Below, one piece after another: positions 11,901 through 23,900 of a stretch of DNA of 64,000 nucleotides. The notes beneath the pieces were generated by a model, which worked only from the letters and a program-made list of their open reading frames with translations, was not told the origin of the DNA and ran no database searches. Position 1 is the first letter of the stretch. Every line of letters begins with the position of its first letter. The DNA lies in contig VWZS01000638.1 of the NCBI GenBank assembly GCA_013397075.1, positions 384,847-448,846 on the forward strand, given 5' to 3'. The translations under genes were made by a program, and so were the position numbers. Source of the DNA: Rhabdornis inornatus (lineage: Eukaryota > Chordata > Aves > Passeriformes > Rhabdornithidae).

Positions 11901-14900
11901 TTGTTTAAATTAGGAATTTTTAATAATAGTATTACTTTAGCTTGAAACATTTAATTGGAAAACAATTTATTTTTTTTAAATTTTGTTTGTTTGCTTGTTT
12001 TTGGTTTTTTGCTGTTTTTCTTGTATGTAAGATGGGAAAACTTATTTTGAGGAGGGCAAAGGGTGTGAAATACCTAGGGAGTGATAAACAGGATACAATT
12101 CTCTAGGCCAGTTTTCCAAAGTGGCATCACTTTAAAAGCTGAATCAGTGAAAGACTTAAATTACAGGTTTTTCCCCTCTTCAAAATGTTGATGCAAACGC
12201 TGCTCAGAACCCCACAGACAGCGTAATTGTTTGAAAATGCAGAATGACTGATTGCAGGCAGTTGTTCTGAGTGGTGAACAGTACTCATGCAGGAGCAGCA
12301 GCCCTTCCTTTGTGTAGCCCTTTACTGTGCAGAGATAGGAGCAACAATGCAAACTCTTGAGCTATCCAGGAGCTGCCTGCTCTACTGACATTCCCACAGA
12401 GCTGGGGTTGCCCTCACCTCATTGGATCAGACCTCTCCTACCAGAGTAATTTCTGTGTTTTCCTCATATTTCACTGCTACCCTGTAAAATACCTGAAATA
12501 TGTGGAATATAGCTGTGGCTCCTGGCTAAGCTGTTGGGTCGTAGCTGGACAACTTAAGCTGTTTTCACAGCCTCATACGAACCAACAAATCAACCAAAAC
12601 ATCACTCTGTGGGTTATTTCCAATTTGCTGAAAGCAATAGGCAATCCAGTGGTACCTGCCCATTTTTATGGCCACTCGTTCGTGGTGGATATTGCAGTGA
12701 GTGGGTTGCAGGGTGCACAGTTACTCTTTCCCAGCACACGCAATTACAGGTTGCTGTCGGGTTTTTTGCCAGCTCCTCACTATATCAAGGGTTGATGTTG
12801 CAACCCTAATTGACAATACTAGGAGATGAGATCACTGCTGTATACAGGGTATTTGCTTCGCCATCTATGTTAAAATCTACTAGAAAACCAGCATCCAGGA
12901 AAAGCACACTTGTATTTTTCAATAAATTTAACGCATCATGGTAAAGTTTTCCTCATGCTGTAGCAAAGCAGGGACCATATGAATTTTTGCCTTTGCATAG
13001 AGCATGTTTTTAATCCTTTGTGCGAATGCCTTTTTTCCAGCTAGTGTAATCCCAAGCATTATTAACTTATGTAATTGGAGGGGGGAAAAAAGGAAGCTGG
13101 TACATGGTAGAATCATCTCAAACTTTTATGAGCCTGATAATTTCTGAGTGGAAGTGCCCAGTGCTTACGAGGCAGCAACTTGGGGATGGGACTTACCAGT
13201 GCTTCTCTTCTTGGCAGCATATTAGGTACTCCACATTATCTTCATTTTCCTAGAGACCAGTTGTGCAATGGGGTTTCAGTTTCCTGTGCCGCTCCTTTCT
13301 TTATTGTCATTTGAAGCTACAAGTTCACCATGAGCTGAATTTCTGTTTGCCTTTCCAAATTCTTTCAGTATTAGGTCAGATCCTATAAAGGATCATCTGA
13401 TTTACAGAAGAAGCTTCTCTTTTCATTTGGAGTCAAGCACTGACCCAGCGAAGTCAGCAGTGAAAGTCTCTTTGGCTCTGTGGAGCCAGTTTATCTTCTC
13501 CCTGATCTCAATTCAACAACACAATTAAGCATTTTGCCAGTTTTCAAGTTAAGTCTACAAGTCATTTGGGATTTTTATATGGAATCCAAATTACACCTGT
13601 TCCATTTACTTGAAACAGACATGATTTCATTGCCTGCTCTGTTGCTGCTGTTCTTGTGGGAGCTATGGAGCAGCCAAAGTTGAAAAGAAGTGAGCTGGAT
13701 TATATTCCCTGTAATTCAGATGTAGACCTGAGGGCACGGGGAGTGAAATGGGGAGACCATTATGTGATGGCAGTAGGCCAGACTGCAGCCCCAGCTGAGT
13801 ACCTCTTTTCTGTGAGGGATGCCTGTCCCCACTGCAGGGTGTCAATTTGAGCAGCACTCTGCAAAAATGGCTTGTGGCTGGAGGCGAGGTGATTGGGACT
13901 TCAGCTGAGGCAAGTGACCCCAGTTCTGCTTCTGTGAAATAGGGATAATAACTCCACTCTGCCCTTCAAAAGGGGGCAGAGAGAGTTCTCATTAATAAAT
14001 GAGAAATAACTCCTTTTAGGAAGGCTAAATGCTGTGAGCAGCTACCTTGCAGATGCATGTCTGAACTTAAGCTCCTACCTTTGGAGGCTTGCCCCATCCC
14101 TATTAAACACTTCAAGGAGAAATGAAAGTGGCCAACCTCTGTTAATAAAGGCAAGAAATGCTGAGATGCCAGTGCCATGTATTTTGGGAAAAAGCAGTAA
14201 AGATGTAGGAATAAAAACTGAAATGATTCTGCAAAGCTGAAAAATATGAGCTCTTGGCATGTTTGGTCTAGATTGCTGTATTGCATTATTTTAACTAAAT
14301 TTAAAACATGCTTTTGAGAAATATGTTGTGTTTTGGGCATGTACAGGAAAAAGCGATATTTTTGTGGAGTTAGGGGCATTAATGACTATAGTGGAAAGAT
14401 TTCTGGTTTTGTTGTGGTAGATGAACCTAAAGGAAAACCTTCAAATGCATTTATTCTGCTCTTGAAAATAAGAGAGATAGGTAAAGATACTGGTTTTAAA
14501 AATAATAAAGCAAGTTAGTGTCATCTTGTGGAAATAATCTACTTGGTCATGTTGATTAAAAGCAGAATTCTTCTTTACAAGGTATACATTGGCTTTAACG
14601 TGGTGCCTTGTGAACTCTAATAGATAATATTCTTACATAGAGTTTTTGGAGGCTTGTGATGGGAAATTATTTCCTATTATAGAATTCCAGAAGTTATGAC
14701 AGTATTTAAATTAAAACTGTGGCATACAGGTATGTCTCCACCGAAGTATGTAAGATCTAGGGAAATTTCTGTGGAATCCCCCATGGAATTATATCAGATT
14801 TTTCATTTATAAAATGTTTTCTTTCCATAATTCATATAGTAATTAGAAAGCTGGAAGGTTTCTGTATTACCTGTAAACATTTCAGGTAGAAATATGTTGG

Positions 14901-17900
14901 ATGTGAAATCTTGGACTCAAAGACTCTGATGAAGGGGGTTTGTTTATCATGTGACTTTATGGAAGGAATGGGAAATGTGTCCAAATGTTGAATTAGCTAT
15001 TCAAGGGTTAATAAAATAATTAATTTGTAGTCCATATTTTCTCTCTAATAAGGAAATGTTCTTGCATTTTCTTTAGTTACATCATGTTCTGCCTAGAGGA
15101 TCCCATTGCTAGTGGAGGTAAATAATTTTGATTATTTAGCTGATCATGTCTAACTATCTTTGATTCAGGCCTGCATAGCTTTTAATTTAGAGCCAGTGAT
15201 AAAGTCTTAGCACTACCTCGTAAGGTAACTTTCCAAGTTAGATATATTCTACCAGTGTTTATAGTTTGCTATGTCTTTGTATTATGGCCTGCAGACTTTA
15301 TTCCAGGAAAAGCCTGCTTAATTCCAGTGAAAATTTGATATTTTATTCAGCAGGCTTAGTATAAGTTAAGTGTGTTGCTGATTCTTGGTTGTCACACTCA
15401 TACTTCTGAGCTGTAGGGATTTTTTTTTTTCAGTGCGATTTTTTTGGTATGTTAAATATTTTATCTTGATGGTCTTCCTGAAGTTTGTCAAAACCTCTAG
15501 TGACCAAGAAAAAGTATATCAATTCCATGTCATCCTTACTGAGAGACAGGCAGTTTAAACAATGCTTTCCCCATTGTCTCCAAAACCCAGTACTAGTGAA
15601 TGCTGCTGACTTACTCCGTGGCACAGAGACACACCCCACATCCTCCTTGCCTTTGGACATTTAGTCCAAAATATGACTGTTGAACAGGTTTTTCCCTTCT
15701 AGTTCCACCTGACTGAGAAAGCTTTGGTACTTTGATAGTCATATCTTCTGTGAAAAATACCGTGTTTTAGTTAATCCAAAACTTCTTGCTAGGGTGTGCT
15801 GACTAGTGAGACTTTGGACAAAAAGAGTAGAAATAAAAGACTTCTCCAACCCAAGATGAAGTTCAGAGTCAAAAGGAGATGGACAATAAAAGGGATAGTT
15901 GGGGAGAACAGCCCAGAACTGCCTCTTAGGAAGGGGACACTCATCTGAGAGTTGAGACATCAAGGTTTGTGTGCCACAGCCCAGCATCTTTTTGGGATAA
16001 TTGGTGCTGATCTAAACCCTGCTGGAGCAGTCGGTGGTGGCAGTTTGATCTAGACCTGATCAAGGCCGTGCTTGCACTTTTGTTACATTATCTAACCTGT
16101 AACTTGCTGAGTTTAGGCTGTCCTTGTACCAGCTGTGGAGCAAAGTCTCAATCCAGCAGTAAACTTGGCAGTGCAAGGTAAACTTCTCTGAATTTCTGGA
16201 AAACCTGGGCCAGTGGAGTGTGGTTATTCCAGATCAGCACATGGGCTTTCATGGCTGGGAATTTTGAGGACCCAAAACCCTACAGTGCACCCACTGCACC
16301 TCCAGGTTTGAGCCTGACCTGGCACAGTGGTTTGAATCCAAGTGATCCAGTTTGCTGGAAGTGTACAGCTTCTGAGTTTCTGGATCTTCTGGGTGACCCA
16401 GAAAATGTGTGGTTTTGTTTTTGTTGGTGGGTTTTTTTTTTTTCTTTTTTTCTCCTCTGAGATTGGTCTTGATGACCTTGAAGGTCTTTTTCAACCTTAA
16501 TGTTTCTGTGATTTTATGACCCGAGTGCAACCTAGCATGCACATACAAATACACTCTATTTCCAGATGGAAACATTCTTTTTCAAAGGCCAGATTTCATT
16601 CTGGCCCAAACAGCTCCAACCTTGAAAAACTTGACATTTTTCATAAAACAGCATCTTTGCTACTCTGCCAGCGCAGTTCATCACTGGAGCTGTGTGCCTG
16701 AGAGTGCTTTTTGGGGCAGAAAGAACCACCCTGGCTATGCTTATTTTTGCCAGTGCTCCTTTCCACATGTGACTGCTGTAGTAAGGCAGAGCAGCCCACA
16801 GGGCATGCCAAGAGTGCTTTTTGCAATCAATTACTCTCCATTAGAGAAGTGTGAGCAAAGCTGATGAATTTAACAGGGATGAACTGTCTCTTCCCCTGCA
16901 GCAACAGCCCTGCCTGCAAGCTGCATTTCAGCTGGCTTTGCCTCTGCCTCTCAGTGCCTTTCCTCTGCTCAGGCTGCAGAGATGGAGTAGCTAGGACTAG
17001 GAGCATGTAAAGTGTCTTGTGCCAGGTAATATATGTGTGGTACTGAGGCTTAGAAGCTTGTGGGGAAGTACAAAACTGAGAGAGTCTGAATGTTTGTATT
17101 CAGCATTCGGAGCTGGCAGCAGACACAGTCTTTCTGAAGGGCTGTGCTCACTGCTCTCTGAAGGGCAGCAGCAGAGCATGCATTTAGTCATGAACACAAG
17201 GGTTAAATGTGCTTCAGAGCAACTTGGAAGCGAGGGTTGATTTTTATGGAGGGAAAGGGAGTCATCCTAAATAAGTGCTGGAAATCAAGGAGGAGTTTTG
17301 CAGCCCAGAAAGAGCCTCTTGAGTGAAATGTTGGAGCCAAGTGCATTTTCTGGTCTCAGTATACTTCTGATATAATCCCTTTTGTTGCATTAGCAGACCC
17401 GGAATACAGTAGTGTTTCTTCCATGTTTCCACAAGCTGCTTACAGGCAACTCTTTCCCAAACTGATATGTATGCATGGATGCATCTGGATACTTACCTGG
17501 GCTCAGCTATGAAATCTGGAATAACTACTTTGATGAAATCAGTGGATTTACTCCAAGTTTACATTTGTGTAGTTGAGATTAAATCAGTTTTCAAAAAACC
17601 CCAAACAACTAGTTCACAAGATTTAACATCCACCATTACCATTTTACCAAATGGTAAATTTTACCAAAATTACCATTTTACCAAATTACCAAAAAGTGTG
17701 AAGAAAGCATCTTTTCTGCGTAGTTTCTCCCACCCTTTTAAAATTCCTTTTTACAGCCCTACCTGGGTGAGTTAGGAAAGGCTGGAACGACAACTGCTGG
17801 TGTCCAGGCTGTTTCTCTCAGAACTTCAGCTCTCAGCCTGCTCTGACTGTGCACTGTGCAAAGTCACAACTTGGAAAATAGAGTAGAAAGCATGACTAGA

Positions 17901-20900
17901 ACATGCCTTGCTCTTCAGGAGTTTGCCACAGCAGTAGGTCTCCAAGCAATTTCTGAAGGAAGTAAAATGGTTTCTGATGCAGGCAGTTTGCTATAGCAGA
18001 GCATCCTGATAATCCTGGGCTGTGGCAGATGCGGCTTTGATTAGATGCCATCACCACAAGAGCCAAATGCAGTGAAAGCATTCCTGATTTTTACTAGAAA
18101 GGGAGAAACCTGATCCATAGAGAGCAGAACTGTGTGCAAGCATCATTAGTAGCAGCCTCACCTTGGGAAAGGAGCAGTAATGGCCAAAGGAAAGGTTGAA
18201 TTTGCAATCTAATTACCCAAGATATGTTTGCAAATATTAAATATATGCTGTTTTGTTTCTAGCTTTAATAGGGCAATGCATATAGAGCACCATGGGAAAT
18301 AAGGTCTATATGCCACCACGTTCCCGTCTGCTTGTGCCTCCCATCACTTTGCTTCCTTACAAGGTGGAGCAATATTAACAAACCACAGAAATTATAGACA
18401 AAAATGTATCATTACCCAGCTGCCTGTGTGCAATCTGCCAGAATCACATGGCAGTGGCACAGGGAGTTTCCCTGCTCGGCTGCCTGGCCCTTGGCCCTCA
18501 CTGCAATTCGGGGCATGCCTGAGGTCCCACTTTAATTCTGCAGGAGTCTGAAACCTTGAGGAATCATGAACCCATTGGCTTGTTGGTCCATTTGCCAAGT
18601 TTTTCTGCTGCATCATGGAATTTATGAAGTTACAGGTTCTTCTGTAATGCATGCTCATCGTGAGCCCGCATGAAATCTACTACCATGTTAACTTGGTGGG
18701 CTGTTTCTCAGGACCCCAGGGACCAAGCTAGCATGGACTTCTCACTGCTGTAGCAGGCTGTTGCTTATCCTACAAAAACAAAAAAAAAAGGAAAAGGAGA
18801 AAAAGCTTAGCAGTTTTACAATAATCCAGTGGAAAATGGGCATAGAAAAGTGGTTTGGGGATTTTGCTTGTTTCCCATTGTTTTGGTTTTGCTGCCAAAG
18901 TATTTCAGAAAAGTGCTTGTATGGCAATGCTGAGAGAAAAGCCCTTCAGGAGAAATGGTTCCCTCGCTAGGAAATGCTTAAGTTATCTAAGAAACCAAAT
19001 AACCTCAAACCCAAAACCCTGCAGCCTCAATACATATGCAGTTAGCTACTGAGATGTCTGGAATGTAGTTCTTAAGAGTAAGTTTTTCAAGTGGCAAACA
19101 AGTCTTTGATGAAAGGTCCTTTTGAGACATTTTCTTTTTTTTTTCCTGTGTGTGTGAGTAAAACCTGATTTCCTGGCGAGTGGTAAGGTTTGATATGGAG
19201 TCAAGTCCCCCATCACTCTGAGAAGAAAAGCAAATCTATTTGAAATGTTCTCTGTGTTTGTAGGCAGTGCAGGGTCACAGCAGAATTAACCACATAGGAA
19301 GCATTACCTGGCAAGTTGCCTTCATCATCCAAGTGCAGCCTCACCTGTATGGGCTTTTTCTACCAGGGTACCACTGCTTGGGCTGTTGCTGACTTGATAA
19401 AAGTCAGAGCAGCTTTGAAGGGCTCCTCTGTGGCCTGGTGAGGTTGGGATCAAGGGACGTGGGATGAACTGTGGTGGGATGGAGGGCTCTCCAGGTCCAC
19501 TGACTGTCAGGGCAGGTTGCTGCTGCAGCAGCTCCATCTTTGCAAGTTTGGTGCTTCACAATGTCATGGTCTCTGTGATAAAGCTAATTTCTGTACTGGG
19601 ACTGTTGGGTCTAGTGTGAAACAAGTGAAGTAAGGTGTGACACATTATGTGGTTTTGGAACTAGGAAACAATTGGTAATAAATTACATTTTTTTGACAGA
19701 TGCTTTAATACATAGGTGCAGACTGTTTTGTTTAGAGCAGATCACGGGATCTGGAGGAGGTGTAATGTGATGCTGACTGTGCCTCAGACTGAGTACTTCT
19801 GCTAAGGCAGAAATTCCCAACAGCTGAGACAGGATTTGATATAAATAACATGACATTGACGTTTGCATTTTTTGTTTTCTGGATGCATTCATGATTCTGT
19901 AGAAAGGGTCTGTTCTTGAATACGAGTAGGTATAGGGAAATACTTCGAAAATGTCCTTGTGCTAAAGCAATTAAAAAATATTTATTTCAGATGATTAATT
20001 CCAAGGGAAGGATAAAATTGAGGAAAGGCAAAATAACAGAATGAAAACTGTCTGCAGGCTTTTGAGGCATTTCTTGTTGTAAAGGGAGGGATTATTACTG
20101 AGAATAACTTTTCAGAGGTTTTAGAGTAGGGTTCAATAACTGTAAAGGCTGATTGTTTGGCACCAGCATCTCTATAGTTCTAAAGGTCTGCTTGCAGTTA
20201 ATGTAGGTGCAATAAATATATATGTGCAAAAGAGTTAATGAAAAACAGCATAAGTACAACAAGAAATGTGTTACAGCAAAGTGCAAGCATAATTGAGTGA
20301 CAAATATATGGGTAAGCACTTCTAAAAAATGGGAGAACTCAAAAACAACAGTGAAGAGAGTTCTGAATGATCAGCAGATCTGATGTTTTTTCTGGATTTG
20401 CCACATATATCTGTACTTTTCTCAGTGTTCCATAAGGTGCCTCTACTGTGCCAGAGACAATGCAGTAGTGCTAATCAGTATGTACAAAAAGGCAGGTTTT
20501 TTCCTCAGCGAAAGGAAGAATTCTTGTCCTTCTCCATCCTTGGGAAGCCTAGGCAATAACAATGTGTCCAGCTCTCCAAGAGGGGAGAGAAACCATGCCA
20601 AGAAGCACACACAGAGCTCCTCAAATATGGAACTTTTTTTTTTCTGGTTTCCACATTGACTTTCACCATATTGTGTGCTTGCCTGCAAGGTCACCTCTGA
20701 CAGGGGAATTTTGTTCTCAGTTTTTCATACCTTGTAGCATTCTCATCAGGAAGTTGCTTGAACCTCTCTGTACAGACCAGGAAAGACTGTAAATCTCTGG
20801 CCAGAGTGTGTAATGATCTCTCTACCTCCAGCCTGCCTGCTTTTAAATGTGGATTCAGCTGGGGTTCAAGGTGTGCCAGTGTTTGGGAAGGGCTATGCTT

Positions 20901-23900
20901 TTGTCCCTGTTTATTGATTGTCCACAAGTGCTATTCAAGAGCCTTCTGCTCTCTTATTTCATCAGAGAGAGCTGCCTGGACTAAGATAGGTTTTAAGTCT
21001 AACACTAAATCAGGTGCTATGTAACCTGAAGAGTTCTAGATAAGCTAATGAAATTTGTTGAGCAATAGAAATTTAAATTCCTTATAAAAAATTACAAGTA
21101 GAATTAGCGATTATGAAATACAGCAACCCAAAGTGCTGAATTTCGAACTCAGAGGGACATCATTAGAGGAATTAACATAACCCTTAAATTAAGGTAAATA
21201 ATTACTGAATTGATACACATTTATTCTGGAGTGAGACTTCTGTCTTAATTTGGCTTGTGAAAATGCCACAGTTATTCATGGAGAGCCATGGAAGTGCTGG
21301 GGGCTGGGGGCTGGAGATGGCTGTGTGTCAGTTCATGGAAGGGCAGCAAGAAGATCTGCCAGCACATCTCAGCTCTTCTGGGCTGAGCACTGGAAAGGAC
21401 AGGCTGGCCCTGATGTAGAAGTGCAAGACCCAAGCAGGCAATTCTGCCTTTTGGTGTCACCTGCTCCAGTGGCAGCACTGACTATAACATTCACTCTCCT
21501 GCCTCAGCTTCACAATTTGTAGACTGGAATTAATAGCACCCACCACTGGGATTGTTTAGAGGCTTCCCCCTGTTAAAATGCCTGTCATTTCCACACTGCT
21601 CCAGTAGTGCTCAGTATTACTGTTATTACATGGTGGTGCTTTCTTAGCTTGCTGTTCAGAAAAGCAGCTGCCTTCTGTGGCTGGTGTAAGCTACCATTAT
21701 GCTGGGCGGTATTATGTATGCAACTGTACTTTTGGCATCCGGGTCTATCATTTAGATTAATTTGGAAATTGTGTAGTGACTTGAGGAAAACTGCTGTTGA
21801 ATTGAAGTTTGTTAGCCCAGAAAATATCATTAGTCTGAAACCCCCTGTAATTGTAGGATAAATGCAATACTGGATGATCTTGCATATGAACCAGACACTT
21901 GAAATATAACTTTTAGTACATTTTGCCTTTCCTTTTTTTTTTTTTTTTTTTTTTTTCCCAGTATGGGGTACTGCATCCTTTTTGTCCACGGTCTAAAAAA
22001 GCTGTCTACATGGCTAAATAGATGGAGAATTACTGTTCCGGCCCTCTTTGCTTTGCTGCTGCTGCTTTTCTCTTGGAAGACCGTGAAACAGAATGAAATC
22101 TGGCTATCACGAGAATCTCTTTTCAGGTAGGAGTGACCACAGGAGAATACTTGCATTTTTATATTGTTTAAAGTAGATTTGTTACATGGAATAGTTTTCT
22201 TTAGAAAAAGTTGTGCTATTGTTGCATTGATCTAATTAACATTTTTATTATCATAAAATAGCACTTACTTTCTCTTGTCTGATAACTGTGCAGAAACTGA
22301 TGCCAGCAGTTTGTATGCTGATGGACAAACTTTGGTTCTGACAATCAAATTTTTAAGACATGCTGTTTTTAAATAACTTTGATTCTGTAGATTTAATGAT
22401 AGTGTAACACTTCAGTTTCTAAAGACATAGCAAAAGTTTTTTGCAACTCCAGAATGCCATAGTAACGCTACTGAATATATTGAAATTTCTTTAGCAATGT
22501 TCTAATGACAAAAATAAAATGCCACGAAGTGCCAAACTTAATGTACCATATTTCATTTTATTTGATTACTCTTTGCCAAATAGCTCTGTTAACAACCTCA
22601 TTTATGTATTTTCTTGCATTGAAACAGACTGTTTCATTTTGTGTTTTGCTAGAAAATGTATTGCATTTGCCTCCAGCTGCTTTCAGCAGTTGTCTAATTG
22701 TGAAGTAATTGCAGAAACACAGGTGATTTGCACACGGGTTGAGCTTTATTTCCTAACTTATTGGCCAGAGCAAAGTTTAAATTATGCAGCACTAAAAGTA
22801 TGAAATTGGCTTTTATGTGTACCCTTTGGTCTTCAGGAAATACTACTGAAGTGATTGGAACTCTCTTAGAGGGGCTGTTTTTAAAAAAAAGTCTGGAACT
22901 GGGGTTTCTTCCCTCTGCATGATTCATAGAGTATTCTGAGTTGGAAGGGATTCACAAGGGTGGATCATCAACTCTTAAGTGAATGGCCCATACGGGGATG
23001 GGATCAAACCCACAACCTTGGCACTATTAAACCCATGCCCTGACCCACTGAGCCAATCTCAGTTCCCTGCCTGCCTCCCTCAAACACTGTTTGCTCTTCA
23101 AGCAACAGCAGCCGTGGTGACTGGTCTGAAATCACACAGCAATCCACGTGGGACACACCTTCAGTCCAAAGCTGGCCACTTGGAGGAAAGTAGGAGGATT
23201 TCCAAGTTGGACCACTCTTTTACTGAAGGGGGGGTGGGAATATGACAATTCCGTTTGCAGACTTGCAGGCGTCATATGGTGTTGTGTTGTGCACAGCTGT
23301 GGTCACCCATGTTTAAGAACGATGAAGTCAAACTGTAGCAGGTGACAGGAAGATACTTCCTTCTACTAAGGAGCTTCCTAGGGATAATGTGGAATGCTGT
23401 GGGATCTGTGGCAGAAGAGAGGGATAAGGTTATGTCTGCTTAGTTGGATACAAACGGAGTTCTGTCCTTCCAGCCTCCATTCAAAGCAGGGTGACTGTTT
23501 ACTGCCAGCTGCAGTTCCAAGGCCATGCCACTGCTGCAGTGCAGCTCTGATCTGAAGATAATACCCCTTTACCTCCAGGGAGGGACTTGGGGTAGCCCAG
23601 GGCAGTACTCAGGGCTCAGTGCCTTAGGTTGAGCTGTTTCCCTCTTCAGCTCAGGAGTTTTGGAGACAGTACCAGGAGAGAGGTCTGCCCCAGGCTTTTG
23701 AGGGGATGGCAGAACTCTTAAATTCGTGCTGGGTCACCTCGTATTGTGGCCTGCCCCTGAGAGCAATCAGCAGCAGCTGCTGGAAAAAGCACTGTAAGAA
23801 CAGGGCCAGCCACAATAATGCTTCTCTCCAGTTCTTTCCCAGCTTGCAGTAATCTGCAGTTTAAAGACTTCCTGAGTCAGGAGTTACTTGCTATTTTTGC

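Larger units (their letters stand above)
8961..21961 (+). other. TMTC1 intron, 13.0 kb
   Basis: The donor is gtaact. The acceptor is TTT...CCCAG at 21961, preceded by a 24-T run. I saw no exon inside. Recognisable contents are a minus-strand CR1 3' fragment (9751-9925), MIR-like SINE relics (10780-10935, 13905-13975, 21495-21600), a short plus-strand CR1 3' end (16461-16519), an old dispersed-repeat relic (17530-17592), a degenerate TTACCAAA repeat (17635-17695) and several poly-T or poly-A runs. Everything else looks like unique intron sequence. Confidence 0.85.

Noticed and set aside
22984..23062. Possible functional tRNA-Ile gene on the minus strand
   Set aside because: The anticodon arm is altered, there is a 4-base insertion near the B box, and the sequence is fused to a CR1-like tail. 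It is a SINE head, not a tRNA gene.
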